Positions 24,506 to 34,112 of a stretch of DNA of 64,000 nt are shown here, piece after piece (position 1 is the stretch's first letter; each line of letters begins with the position of its first letter). The notes beneath the pieces are model-generated. The model did not search any database and had not been told where the DNA came from. It saw nothing but the letters and a program-made list of their open reading frames with translations. This DNA is from Paraburkholderia kirstenboschensis (GTDB lineage Bacteria > Pseudomonadota > Gammaproteobacteria > Burkholderiales > Burkholderiaceae), in assembly GCF_904848585.1 (NCBI RefSeq), contig NZ_CAJHCR010000014.1:62001-126000 (forward strand). Reading direction: 5' to 3'. The position numbers were made by a program, and so were the translations under genes.

Positions 24506-25561
24506 TTACGCGCTTTCGCGCGAAATCACCGTGTAATCGATAGTGAACTTACGGCGCTCGGGTACCGCGCGCGGTGTGGCCGACGCGACCGACGACAGCA
24601 ATAGCTGCCCCGCGCGTGAGCCGATACCGTAGGCGTCGACCGACACGGTCGTAATCGTCGGGTTACAGCAGATGGATACTTCGAAATTACCGAAGCCCGC
24701 CACTGCAATATCTGCGGGAACGCGAAGTCCGCGACGGTGGCATTGCATGATGGCGCCAAACGCCGACATGTCACTCACGCACATGACAGCATTGGTATCG
24801 GGCCATCGTTCGAGAAGAGCATCGAGCGCGGGAGCGCCGTGACTCATGGTGATGGGCGATTCGCCAAAGCGAATCACCCGGGGCTCGCCGAGCCCTTGTG
24901 CTTTCATCTCGTGCTGGTAGCCCTTCAGGCGTTCGAGACCGCGCCGATCGAGGTCACTCGCGCCGGCCAGAAAACCGATCTTCCGGTAACCGCGGTCATT
25001 GAGATATCGCACCATCTCACGCGCTGCCCGGGCGTTCGAAAAGCCGACCGCCATGTCGATCGGATTGGCTGGCAGGTCCCACATTTCCACCACGGGGATG
25101 CGCGAGCGCTCAAGTACTTGCCGGGTTCCTTCAGTATGCTGCGACCCGGTCAGCGCGATGCAGCGAGGCTGATATCTGAGCATCGAGCGAACCAGTCGCT
25201 CTTCGCGAGCGAGGTCGTAGTCGGTATCTCCCAGAAGGATTTGCAGCCCATGAGGCTCCAGCGCGGCGGATAGCCCACGCACGGTATCCGAGAAGTTCGA
25301 ACTCGCGAGAGACGGGACAAGCACGGCGACGAATTCCGACTTCCCGGACGAGAGCGCGCCTGCCGCGGCGTCGGCCACGTAGCCGAGGTCGTCGATTGCC
25401 TGCTGCACGCGCTCCCGAGTTGCTGGCGCCACGCTGTGCCCCGCCAGTACGCGAGACACCGTCATTTTCGAAACGCCCGCGATACGCGCAACGTCCGACA
25501 TGCGAGGTGGACCGGCATGCGGGTCGCTGACGATACGGTCGTTGATGCGGATATTGCCCAT
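24506..25561 (-). CDS. LacI-family transcriptional repressor of the sugar-acid cassette
   Basis: A 351-residue LacI/GalR protein. The DNA-binding domain is residues ~20-70 (MSDVARIAGVSKMTVSRVLAG followed by the hinge helix DAAAGALSSGKSEF). The periplasmic-binding-protein-like effector domain follows. It lies between the dehydratase operon and the divergent MFS gene, with copies of one operator on both sides, so it very likely represses both arms until a pentonate or its 2-keto-3-deoxy product binds. A GntR-like name (gluconate repressor type) could be given, but ligand identity cannot be read from sequence. Confidence 0.93.
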   Translation of the reverse strand: MGNIRINDRIVSDPHAGPPRMSDVARIAGVSKMTVSRVLAGHSVAPATRERVQQAIDDLGYVADAAAGALSSGKSEFVAVLVPSLASSNFSDTVRGLSAALEPHGLQILLGDTDYDLAREERLVRSMLRYQPRCIALTGSQHTEGTRQVLERSRIPVVEMWDLPANPIDMAVGFSNARAAREMVRYLNDRGYRKIGFLAGASDLDRRGLERLKGYQHEMKAQGLGEPRVIRFGESPITMSHGAPALDALLERWPDTNAVMCVSDMSAFGAIMQCHRRGLRVPADIAVAGFGNFEVSICCNPTITTVSVDAYGIGSRAGQLLLSSVASATPRAVPERRKFTIDYTVISRESA

Positions 25562-25708
25562 CGATCTCTGGGTGGTTTGCTTTCATGAGCGAGTCGGCGC
25601 GAACGTGGCATAACCGACTTGCAACGACTCAGCATGATACGGCAGTCGGTATAGCGCGCCTAGGTAGATTCCCCTGGCTTGCCGTTGGAGCGTGCATCAT
25701 GCTACCTT

Positions 25709-25767
25709 CGTTACCGATAACATTTTCCCGTGCGGGAAAGTTTTGCCTGCCGATGTTATCGGTAACA
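25709..25767. promoter_or_regulatory. Two LacI-type operators 45 bases apart in the lacI-MFS intergenic region
   Basis: CGTTACCGATAACA (25709-25722) and TGTTATCGGTAACA (25754-25767) are the same palindrome in opposite orientation, with centres 45 bases apart. They lie 49-107 bases upstream of the MFS start and about 150-200 bases upstream of the repressor gene start. Spacing of about four helical turns would allow cooperative binding or a small loop. A separate TTTCCCG-TG-CGGGAAA palindrome (25724-25739) lies between them. Confidence 0.8.
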
Positions 25768-25815
25768 GCGAGCCGGGCATTTCTCGCAGAGGACATACCA
25801 AAAGGAGACAGTCCC

Positions 25816-27168
25816 ATGCCAACCCTTACTCAGGCAGCGGCGGCGCCCGCCGCAGCCAGCGAGGTCGAAGAACAGTTGTACCGGAAGGTATTGAAGCGCA
25901 TCCTGCCGCTGCTGCTTCTATGCTACGTGGTCGCGTACCTCGACCGTGTCAATGTGGGATTTGCGAAACTGCAGATGCTCGATGCACTTGGTTTTAGCGA
26001 CAGCGTTTACGCCGTGGGCGCCAGCATCTTCTTCTGGGGGTATTTCCTCTTTGAAATGCCCAGCAATCTTCTTCTTCACAAATACGGTGCGCGGTTCTGG
26101 ATTGCACGCATTATGGTGACGTGGGGCATCGTGTCCTCGTCACTGGCATTCATCTCCCCTCTTTCGCATTTCTTCCATGTCCAGACCTCGACGATGTTCT
26201 ACATTCTCCGGTTCCTGCTGGGAGTGTGCGAGGCCGGGTTCTTCCCTGGGGTCATCCTGTATATGAATTACTGGTTCCCCGCCAGGCGCCAAAGCGTGGC
26301 CATGTCGGGGTTCCTGATTGCTATCCCGGTCAGCCTGACGCTTGGTGGCGTCATCTCGGGCTGGTTGATGGAAAACACGCACGGTCTGCTCGGCATGGGA
26401 GGCTGGCAATGGATGCTCCTGCTAGAGGGCATTCCTTCCATTCTGGTCGCTTTCGTCGTGCTTTTCCGCATGGGGAACGGGATTCAATCGGCGACCTGGC
26501 TGACGGCTTCTGAGAAAGCTCTGCTGCAAAGGAATCTTGAACAGGAAAGCTCCAGGAAGACCCACAGCGTTGCAGCTGCGCTGAAGAGCCCGCGTGTCTG
26601 GTTGTTGACCTTTATTCTTCTCACGTTCAACACTGGCTTCTACGGCTTAGCCTTCTGGCTGCCTTCTATCATCAAGGCTTCTGGTGTGAAGAGCACTTTG
26701 AACATCGGCCTGTTGACCGCTATTCCGTACCTCAGCGCGGTTGTGGCGATGATCTTGAACGCCTGGCACTCGCGCAAGACCGGCGAGCGCAGATTGCACG
26801 CGGCTATTCCTGCCTTTATTGGCGGCGTCGGCCTGATCCTGAGTGCGGCGTTCGCGAACAACGTTGCACTGTCGATTGTGTTTCTGACTATTGCCACGTG
26901 TGCGATTCTTGGTCTGATGCCGATTTACTGGACGTTCCCCGGACAGATTCTTTCGGGCACTGCCGCTGCTGCCGGCATTGCACTCATCAATTCCGTTGGA
27001 AACCTGTCTGGCTTCACCGGTTCGATGATTACCAGCGTAGCGAAAGACCTGACCGGCAATATCAACAATGGCACTTATGCCCTTGGCGCGTGCTTGCTCG
27101 TCAGTTGCATCCTTATTCTGTCGATTCCGCGAAGTATGCTGAACAAGGATTCAGTCGAGCGCGCGTGA
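25816..27168 (+). CDS. MFS sugar-acid:proton symporter (anion:cation symporter family)
   Basis: A 450-residue, 12-helix MFS protein. The start at 25816 is fixed by an AAAGGAG Shine-Dalgarno; the frame open upstream crosses the operators and is not coding. YVVAYLDRVNVGFAKLQM in helix 1 is the signature of the ACS family, which takes up hexuronates, galactonate, glucarate, tartrate and phthalate. In this cluster the substrate is most likely D-xylonate or L-arabinonate. Two LacI-type operators precede it and a strong hairpin terminator follows 50 bases after the stop. Confidence 0.92.
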   Translation: MPTLTQAAAAPAAASEVEEQLYRKVLKRILPLLLLCYVVAYLDRVNVGFAKLQMLDALGFSDSVYAVGASIFFWGYFLFEMPSNLLLHKYGARFWIARIMVTWGIVSSSLAFISPLSHFFHVQTSTMFYILRFLLGVCEAGFFPGVILYMNYWFPARRQSVAMSGFLIAIPVSLTLGGVISGWLMENTHGLLGMGGWQWMLLLEGIPSILVAFVVLFRMGNGIQSATWLTASEKALLQRNLEQESSRKTHSVAAALKSPRVWLLTFILLTFNTGFYGLAFWLPSIIKASGVKSTLNIGLLTAIPYLSAVVAMILNAWHSRKTGERRLHAAIPAFIGGVGLILSAAFANNVALSIVFLTIATCAILGLMPIYWTFPGQILSGTAAAAGIALINSVGNLSGFTGSMITSVAKDLTGNINNGTYALGACLLVSCILILSIPRSMLNKDSVERA

Positions 27169-27217
27169 GGAAATCGTAGCGAGTGCGGTTGCGAACAAAT
27201 TGACGCAGTTCACCGCG

Positions 27218-27243
27218 AGCGGCCCACCATACGGTGGGCCGCT
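27218..27243 (+). terminator. Terminator hairpin after the MFS symporter gene
   Basis: An 11-base perfect stem (AGCGGCCCACC paired with GGTGGGCCGCT) with an ATAC loop, followed by the T-rich TGTTCTTCT. It starts 50 bases after the MFS stop codon. Confidence 0.82.
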
Positions 27244-27298
27244 GTTCTTCTGCAAGGCGTCAGAGCCACGAACCTGCGCGGGCGACGCTAAAGGCCGC

Positions 27299-27640
27299 TC
27301 ACTGCGCGCTGGAGGCTGCCGTATCGGACGCGCCCTTGGCCTGCGCGCCCTTTTGCGGCTTGCGGGTAGGCGCCATTGTCGAATGGGAACCCTTTGACGA
27401 GGACTTTGCTCCCCCGCTCCCACCCGCATTGGGCGCACTCATCCCTCCACCACCTTGGCCCGCCCCGTTCGCGCCACCTACGCTAGATCCGCCTGCCCCT
27501 ACACTGGTGCCCCCGGTGCCGCCACCGCTGCCGCCACCGTCACCGCCACTCCCGCCGCCACCCGCGCCCTGCGCGAACGCGGTGCCGATAGAAGCTGCCA
27601 CCAGTACTGAACAGAGCATTGCTTTCTTCATTGCTTCCAT
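27299..27640 (-). CDS. Glycine-rich exported small protein
   Basis: A 113-residue protein with signal peptide MKKAMLCSVLVAASIGTAFA and a mature region dominated by Gly/Ser runs, then a basic/Ala tail (APTRKPQKGAQAKGASDTAAS). The first ATG is supported by a GGGAGG Shine-Dalgarno five bases before it. No domain is visible. Gly-rich exported proteins of this kind are common in Burkholderiaceae and their function is unknown. Confidence 0.65.
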   Translation of the reverse strand: MEAMKKAMLCSVLVAASIGTAFAQGAGGGGSGGDGGGSGGGTGGTSVGAGGSSVGGANGAGQGGGGMSAPNAGGSGGAKSSSKGSHSTMAPTRKPQKGAQAKGASDTAASSAQ

Positions 27641-28034
27641 GATTACCTCCCTGAGTATCGCGAACGTCCGAACCAGTCTTCAGATCGGCGCTCCTTTCAT
27701 GCACGTGAGATAGCGCCGTCGGTACAACCCCGACATTGCGCGTCGTCGACCCATTGGCCGCGGTGGTACTTTCAATGACCCGGCATGCACCACGTCGCAT
27801 GGGCCGTAAGCGATACGCAACCGCTATGCCCGCCATGGAAAGCGGTGCAGTGGCGCCGGAGTTGAGGCGGGCATGTGCATCGTGGAGAGAAGCGCCCGAG
27901 GTCTGCAAGTCGTTTGTGAGCGAGGCGCGGGCGTGTCGCATCGAAAAAGCAACTGGGAGGTCGGCGCAGGTACGCCGCTTGCGGACGCTAGCTAATAGGG
28001 TGGCGCGGCAACGTCGGGCTGAGTTGCATCACCG
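27641..28034. other. Intergenic stretch, nothing convincing
   Basis: This 394-base interval between two minus-strand genes contains overlapping open frames on both strands, none with a Shine-Dalgarno, signal or motif. I see no repeat or hairpin of note. Confidence 0.4.
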
Positions 28035-28820
28035 CTACCTTAGATATGCGGTCTCATCGACTGTCGGAATAGATCTGAAGCCCGGTTTTGCGAAGAAATA
28101 ACCTTGCATGAGACTGACGCCATGGGCGATGAAAAAGTCACGCTCTCCCCTGGTTTCGATGCCCTCCGCGACCACGCGAATGCCTAAATCCTCACATATC
28201 GACAGGACGCCTCGCACAATGCGCTGACGCACGTGATCAGTATCGATGCCGCGTAAAAGGCCCATGTCGAGCTTGATGATGTCAGGCTGGAAATCGACCA
28301 ACAACGAGAGTCCCGAATAACCGGCTCCGAAATCATCTATTGCCGTCAGGAAGCCGAACTCCTTGTACGTCCGGAAAATGTCGACGAGATGAGTGCGATC
28401 AGTCAAATGCTCACCTTCCACCGTCTCGAAGATGATTCTCTCGATGGGAAAGCCATGGGTTCGCGCTGCATCAAGGGTGCTCCTGATGCAGACCTCTGGC
28501 TTATAGACCGCGTTGGGCATGAAATTGATGGACAGAAATGCGTCGAGACCCAGCGCGGCCGCACTGGCAATGGCGACCTGCCGGCAGTGCTGGTCAAACT
28601 GATATTTGTTTGCATCGTCGACTTGCGACAGCACCGAATAGGCAGATTCGCCATTTGGACCGCGCACGAGCGCCTCGCACGCGAACATAGTGCTGGCGCT
28701 TACGTCTACGATGGGCTGAAAAGCGAACTCGATCTCGATGGGCGGGCGCGTTGTGTCCCGGCACCCCGAACATTTTTGCGGCTGCTCGGCCGCGTGGTCG
28801 TGAATCTTGAAAGAGGTCAT
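28035..28820 (-). CDS. Stand-alone EAL-domain c-di-GMP phosphodiesterase
   Basis: The start at 28820 (MTSFKIHDHAAEQ) gives 261 residues, almost all EAL domain. Catalytic and metal-binding motifs are intact: CEALVRG, INFMPNA, FETVEGEH, TAIDDFGAGYSG, IIKLDMG, VAEGIET and QGYFFAKP. It should hydrolyse c-di-GMP to pGpG. A short Cys-containing N-terminus (KCSGCRDTT) could hold a metal or redox site. It is followed on the other strand by two further c-di-GMP enzymes. Confidence 0.93.
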   Translation of the reverse strand: MTSFKIHDHAAEQPQKCSGCRDTTRPPIEIEFAFQPIVDVSASTMFACEALVRGPNGESAYSVLSQVDDANKYQFDQHCRQVAIASAAALGLDAFLSINFMPNAVYKPEVCIRSTLDAARTHGFPIERIIFETVEGEHLTDRTHLVDIFRTYKEFGFLTAIDDFGAGYSGLSLLVDFQPDIIKLDMGLLRGIDTDHVRQRIVRGVLSICEDLGIRVVAEGIETRGERDFFIAHGVSLMQGYFFAKPGFRSIPTVDETAYLR

Positions 28821-29236
28821 TTCGTATTTACCGTCATTGTCTGCTTCGGCGTCGAGCCGATAACGCCAAAAGGGACTGCATCTCGCCGCTCGGCGTTGAG
28901 CTTCGCTCGTTCGCTTATCCGCACGGCTTCCGACTCGTTGTTCATTCTCAACCCATGCACGCATTCATGCATCTTATCGGCGGCCGGTTACGGATCTGTA
29001 GAGCGGCGTTTCAACAAAGCTGGGGCACCTCGACAGGCCCGGCAAGTTGCCAGGATACTCGCCTCCGGTTGCGCGCTACAACCGGCACAACGGCACGCGC
29101 TCAACGCGCCCCGACGAAGAACCGCCCGTTCCCCGCCGCGCCGCCATTAAAGATTCGTCCAAATGGACCGTAATAGTAAAGACGTAGTGACACGCGGCGT
29201 TCGAGCGGTCGCGCGAACAGGTAGTCGGAGAACAGC
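28821..29236. other. Divergent region between the EAL gene and the GGDEF-EAL gene
   Basis: A 416-base gap that must hold the two divergent promoters. I find no clear -35/-10 pair, no palindrome and no frame that I would call a gene. Confidence 0.4.
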
Positions 29237-31648
29237 GTGAGATTCAAAGCGCCATGGCGCCCTAAACATTCCAATTTCGATCGGTCGGGGGGCGATGCTC
29301 ACGCAAGCGCCACTAGCTCGTCGGCCCGCAACCAGCAGTTCCTTTCTTATTTTCTTGGTCAGTACGGTCAACGCAGCACTTTACCGCTAGCAAGTCTCCT
29401 CATTGCTGTCGCCGCTGGTGTCGGCATAGGAACGCTGGTGCATCGCGCCGCCAGTGAAGCGGCGACTACCTTGCGTCTTGCATTGGCACTGGCCGCAGGC
29501 GTCGCCGGGCTCGTGGCTATTGGTCGAAAGCTGGCTTCTGACCACGCCCGGCAGCGCGCCGCCATTGCACTGGCGAGCGGGCTTCTGAACGCGAATCGCG
29601 ACTGCCTGAAGGTGCTCGATACCGATGCAAAAATGCTGCGTGTGTCGGAGCATGGGGCCGCGTTGATGGAAGCGGACTCTCCAGAACAACTCGCCGGCGC
29701 GGACTGGCTCAATTTCTGGAGCGGCGACGAGCGCACAGCAGCCGAGCACGCCTGGCGCGCTGCTCTTGCGGGAACGAGCACGTCTTTCACTGGAAGTTGC
29801 CCTACGACCAAGGGACGCACCAAATGGTGGAATTCGACGCTCTCACCCGTTACTGGTGAGAACGGCGCAGTGGTCGCGCTTCTGTGTGCTTCAGAAGACG
29901 TCACTCAGCAGTGCGAGTTGCTAAAAGCACTCCGCGAGCGGAATCAGCTCATGCATGAGATGGAGTCGCATGTTCGGCTCGTGTTCTACTCATACAGCGC
30001 GCATTTCGAACACTTTCATCATGTGAGTGCGGGCGTTGAGCCCGTGTTCGGCATTAAGGCTCACGAGCTCATCACGAGGCCCTCGGCGTGGCTCGATCTG
30101 GTATTGCCTGAGGACCTGGAGCCGTTGCTGGCGGAGATGCATCGCATCGCGTCTGAAGGGGTCGAAGGCCGCTCTGAATACCGCATCCGGCGCCCCGATG
30201 GTTGCCTGCGTTGGATCAGAAGCACGGCCTATCCGGTCCGCGATGAGTCCGGAAACGTGGTGCGCATTATCGGCGTTAGCGAGGACATCACGTCGGAACA
30301 GGAACGCCTCGCGGCGCTCGACCGTTTAGCCCACACCGATGGACTTACCGGTCTCGCTAACCGTAGCGCCCTCGTTCGGCGGATGAAAACACTTTGCACG
30401 CAGAACGTTCCGTTCGGTCTCATGTTTATCGACCTGGACCGATTCAAGGTGCTTAACGATACGTTGGGCCATACGGCCGCCGACCGTCTGTTGCAGGACA
30501 TCGCGAATACCATTCAGCAGGCACTGCCTTCCGACGCATGCATTGCGCGCCTCGGAGGAGACGAGTTCGCAGTCATCATCAGCGGCGAGACTGACAAGGT
30601 TGCGTTAGCAACGTTGGCGCAGTCTCTTCTCAACGTCTTTTCGTGCGACGTTCGGAAAGACAACGCTACGCCATTCGTCACGGCATCTATCGGCATCTCT
30701 CTCTTTCCTGAGCATGGCCGGGACCACGAGGCGCTCCTCACGAGCGCGGACATCGCAATGTATGCGGCAAAAAAGGGTGGCCGCAACGGCTTCCGCTTTG
30801 CCGACAAAGCGTCGAGCGATGTACTTGGCGATTTCGAACTGGAGCGCAGCCTGCCTATGGCGCTTGCGTCCGAGCAGTTCGTCCTTCATTTCCAGGGCAT
30901 TCATGAGCCGGCTTCATTGGCGGTGAAAGGCGTTGAAGCACTTGTCCGGTGGAATCATCCAACGCGAGGAATGGTCGGACCGGGAAGTTTCATCCCCATA
31001 CTGGAAGAAAGCGGATTCATCGTTGAAGTCGGGGCTTGGGTCATGGATGCAGCCCTCGCGCAACTGGCAATCTGGCGCGCTGCCGGACGAAGGGGGCTTT
31101 GCATGTCGGTGAATGTGTCAGCGCGTCAACTCAGGGACGACACGATAGTCGCCGTGGTCGACCACGCGCTGCGCAAGCATGCATTGCCGCCACGTTGTCT
31201 CGAGATCGAGTTGACCGAAAGCGCATTGATGGAAAACCCGTCGCTTGCGCAGCAAACGCTCATGGCGCTCAAGCGCCTCGGCGTGCGCATCGCCATTGAC
31301 GATTTTGGAACCGGTTACTCCAGCCTGCGCTACCTTGCCGATTTCTCGCCCGATACGGTGAAGATCGACCGCTCGTTTACGGCGGGGCTGGGTCGCGACA
31401 CAGCCACCGCGTCGATTATCCGGGGCATCATTCAGATGTCGCACGAACTAGGCATGCAAGTGACGGCCGAGGGTGTCGAAACGGAGCAGCAGCTACGCAC
31501 GCTGCGCGACGCAAGCTGCGACCACGTCCAGGGGTATTTCCTGACGAAGCCGATGGATGCGGAACACCTTGTGGACGCCTGTCGTTCACTCGTGATGCGT
31601 CACGGCCCAAGCTCCGTATCGTTGTTCGCGACGCAACGCAGCGACTAA
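29237..31648 (+). CDS. Membrane-anchored PAS-PAS-GGDEF-EAL c-di-GMP enzyme
   Basis: An 803-residue protein. Two transmembrane helices (residues ~50-70 and ~78-95) are followed by two PAS domains (~115-235 and ~245-365), a GGDEF domain (~370-530, active site RLGGDEFAV) and an EAL domain (~545-795 with VEALVRW, ELTESALM, AIDDFGTGYSS, VKIDRSF, TAEGVET, VQGYFLTKP). Both catalytic sites look intact, so the enzyme could make or degrade c-di-GMP. No RxxD inhibitory site precedes GGDEF. The PAS domains suggest a sensed ligand or redox cue. Confidence 0.93.
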   Translation: MRFKAPWRPKHSNFDRSGGDAHASATSSSARNQQFLSYFLGQYGQRSTLPLASLLIAVAAGVGIGTLVHRAASEAATTLRLALALAAGVAGLVAIGRKLASDHARQRAAIALASGLLNANRDCLKVLDTDAKMLRVSEHGAALMEADSPEQLAGADWLNFWSGDERTAAEHAWRAALAGTSTSFTGSCPTTKGRTKWWNSTLSPVTGENGAVVALLCASEDVTQQCELLKALRERNQLMHEMESHVRLVFYSYSAHFEHFHHVSAGVEPVFGIKAHELITRPSAWLDLVLPEDLEPLLAEMHRIASEGVEGRSEYRIRRPDGCLRWIRSTAYPVRDESGNVVRIIGVSEDITSEQERLAALDRLAHTDGLTGLANRSALVRRMKTLCTQNVPFGLMFIDLDRFKVLNDTLGHTAADRLLQDIANTIQQALPSDACIARLGGDEFAVIISGETDKVALATLAQSLLNVFSCDVRKDNATPFVTASIGISLFPEHGRDHEALLTSADIAMYAAKKGGRNGFRFADKASSDVLGDFELERSLPMALASEQFVLHFQGIHEPASLAVKGVEALVRWNHPTRGMVGPGSFIPILEESGFIVEVGAWVMDAALAQLAIWRAAGRRGLCMSVNVSARQLRDDTIVAVVDHALRKHALPPRCLEIELTESALMENPSLAQQTLMALKRLGVRIAIDDFGTGYSSLRYLADFSPDTVKIDRSFTAGLGRDTATASIIRGIIQMSHELGMQVTAEGVETEQQLRTLRDASCDHVQGYFLTKPMDAEHLVDACRSLVMRHGPSSVSLFATQRSD

Positions 31649-31846
31649 CCGTGGCAACTCGTTGCGTAGCCGATGACGAGAGCTACTCGTCAACGCAACT
31701 TCGACGGGAACGAGTCAGACCACTTTACGTTTGCAAGCCCAAAGAGCCGCGAGCGCGGCCCTCGGGCAATTCCCCATAAAGAACCGCTGTCCCCCGCCGT
31801 TAAGACAGGGAATGCAGCTCCGCCCCGCACTGACCCCAGCGGCACC

Positions 31847-33415
31847 ATGGCAGTAAATCTTTCCGTTTCAAAGTCGATTCTCGCGACTCCGCCCGAACTT
31901 GGCGCAGCCGTATCGCCGTCTATCCGTGCCCGGCTATTGTCGACGCTTTTCGACAACAGGTGGCCTCTGCTGATGTCAGTGGTTGCCAGCGCTTTCGTCG
32001 CCGCGGTGGCCTACACGCGCCTGCATCAGCCGTGGGCGATTCTCTGGCTGCTCGCGGATGCGTGGGTTTTGCTAGGACGCCTGAGCATCATCCACGCGTA
32101 CACATCGCATAACCGGAACAACCCGCTCAATCCGCGTCCGTGGGCCGCGGCGTACGCTCCGTTGTGCCTCGCTACGAGCCTCATGCTCGGACTGGGGACG
32201 ATGGGATGCGTCGGCACCGCCGACACCACTCTGGCATCGCTCGCCATCATGGTCGCATCGGGAATTCTCGGGGGAGTCGCATCGAGGAACGCTGCGGTAC
32301 CGCGCCTCGCGATCGCTCAGATATGCCTCGTGTCGATACCAATCGGGTTGGGCGCCCTGCTCTCGCCTATCGACGGTTCGTGGGTTCTCGTGCCCCCTCT
32401 GCTGCTCTACGTCGGCGCCATGATGTCTATCGTGCAGCGCCATTACAGGGGGCTCGTCGCCCTGATGATCGCGGAGCAGAATCATGCCGAACTCGCAGTT
32501 CGCTTCGATGCCGCGCTCACTCACATGCCGCATGGGCTTTGCACCATCGACCGGTCGGGAAAGGTGGCCATTGCGAATAGCCGCACCGCCCAGTTGTTCG
32601 GCGCGACGCTCGACACGCTGAAACTGAACGTGCCGCTACCGGAGTTCATCGGCCATCTCGCCTTTGCACACTTCGGCGAACGGCTGCGTCAGCAGTTCAC
32701 GGAAAAATGCACCGCGTGGCTGCATGAAAAACGGCGCCCTCTCGCACTGGCGCTGCCCAACGGCCGCCAGCTGGAATTGACACGAAATCCTGTCCCGGAC
32801 GGCAGCGCCGTCGTGATTATCGAAGATGTGACCGAGCGCAGGCACAGCGAAGCCAAAGTGCTGTATCTCGCTCGCCACGACTCGCTTACCGGACTTGCAA
32901 ACCGGCGCGAGCTGCGCGAGCGTCTTGAGAAGATTCTTTCGAGCGCGCGCCGCGGCAGCGATACGCGGACCGCCGTGCTGTACATGGACCTGGACGGCTT
33001 CAAGCAGGTCAACGACAGGCACGGCCACACCGCCGGCGACGAAGTTCTGGAAACAGTCGCGACGCGCCTTACGCAAACTCTGCGGCATGGCGAATTTGCC
33101 GCGCGCCTCGGCGGTGACGAGTTTGCCGTGATCGTCGAGAACGCTGCGCTGCACCCGGTCGTTGCGATCGCGCAGCGCGTGATCCGTGAAATAGCGAAGC
33201 CGTATGCGCTAACGGCGGGCGGCACCATCGTTATCGGCACGAGCATTGGCATTGCGCTGGCGGAGACGCAAGAACCCGTCGACGACCTGATCAGGCGCGC
33301 CGACGAGGCAATGTACAACGCAAAAAAGGCGGGCAAAGGCACCTACCGAATTTCGAGCGCGGATTGCGAGCCGGAACCGGACGCAGATCGGGATGCGAGC
33401 GTCGATACGGCGTGA
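31847..33415 (+). CDS. Membrane diguanylate cyclase with PAS-like domain
   Basis: From the ATG at 31847 the protein has 522 residues; an in-frame ATG at 31673 would add 58 residues without coding character, and neither has a good Shine-Dalgarno. About six N-terminal hydrophobic helices (to residue ~205) form an integral membrane sensor, then a PAS-like domain (ALTHMPHGLCTIDRSGKVAIAN) and a GGDEF domain with intact RLGGDEFAV. The inhibitory-site position reads RHGE instead of RxxD, so product inhibition may be lost. It follows the GGDEF-EAL gene by a short gap and may be co-transcribed. Confidence 0.9.
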   Translation: MAVNLSVSKSILATPPELGAAVSPSIRARLLSTLFDNRWPLLMSVVASAFVAAVAYTRLHQPWAILWLLADAWVLLGRLSIIHAYTSHNRNNPLNPRPWAAAYAPLCLATSLMLGLGTMGCVGTADTTLASLAIMVASGILGGVASRNAAVPRLAIAQICLVSIPIGLGALLSPIDGSWVLVPPLLLYVGAMMSIVQRHYRGLVALMIAEQNHAELAVRFDAALTHMPHGLCTIDRSGKVAIANSRTAQLFGATLDTLKLNVPLPEFIGHLAFAHFGERLRQQFTEKCTAWLHEKRRPLALALPNGRQLELTRNPVPDGSAVVIIEDVTERRHSEAKVLYLARHDSLTGLANRRELRERLEKILSSARRGSDTRTAVLYMDLDGFKQVNDRHGHTAGDEVLETVATRLTQTLRHGEFAARLGGDEFAVIVENAALHPVVAIAQRVIREIAKPYALTAGGTIVIGTSIGIALAETQEPVDDLIRRADEAMYNAKKAGKGTYRISSADCEPEPDADRDASVDTA

Positions 33416-33715
33416 GCGCGCACGACGCGTAGATACTGACTCGCGTGATGGTCCCGCCCATTTTCACGGAGACTAATGCCGCCCGTGTAAGACCTGGCGT
33501 CCGCAGCGCTCGCACCTCCGCAATCCGCATGCCGCTGTGCGGGCGCAACGTGCCGGGGCCTGCCTGCCGTGCCCGTGCGGCGTGCAATCAAAACGGAGTA
33601 TTTCCCCCTGATTGACCCACCCTCCGGGCTGGGCTATGAATTCGATATGCATATCCGGCGATGCACATGCGTACCGCCGTGCGCTATCGCCACATTCAGA
33701 CGGAGGGAAGCCGTC
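33416..33715. other. Intergenic stretch upstream of a small exported protein gene
   Basis: A 300-base gap. It presumably holds the promoter of the next gene, but I see no clear promoter element, repeat or additional gene. Confidence 0.4.
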
Positions 33716-34003
33716 ATGTCCACGAGACTCGTCGCAATCGCAGCATTGGCGCTCGCGTTCGCAGGGACAGGACATGCGCAGGGCGGCACCGCGGGCTCAG
33801 GGACCAGCCGCCCCCGCGCGGACACAAGCTCGGCGGGCGGCGCGAAGCCACCAGCGCCAGCTTCCGCGCCGGCAACCGGCAGCACGTCGCTGCCGGTCGG
33901 CTCGGGCATTATCGTTGCCCCAGACGAAGGCGCCCGGCCGCCGCGTCCCGAGGCATCGCCCGGCACGCCCGCCAATCCAAGCGGCCTGAAGAAGCCCGAT
34001 TGA
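33716..34003 (+). CDS. Small exported Pro/Ala/Ser-rich protein
   Basis: A start at 33716, preceded by GGAGG twelve bases upstream, gives 95 residues with signal peptide MSTRLVAIAALALAFAGTGHA. The rest is low-complexity Gly/Ser/Pro/Ala with GSGIIVAPDEGARPPRP as the most ordered stretch. Function is unknown, and no partner is evident. Confidence 0.6.
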   Translation: MSTRLVAIAALALAFAGTGHAQGGTAGSGTSRPRADTSSAGGAKPPAPASAPATGSTSLPVGSGIIVAPDEGARPPRPEASPGTPANPSGLKKPD

Positions 34004-34112
34004 GCCGAGGCCGGTCAGCGGACGCAGTCAGAGGGCAAAATCAGCTGACGACCGGCGGCGGGCCATACCGCCGCGAACGGGCCGCGAACGGGCACGAACG
34101 GCGCGGGCTACG

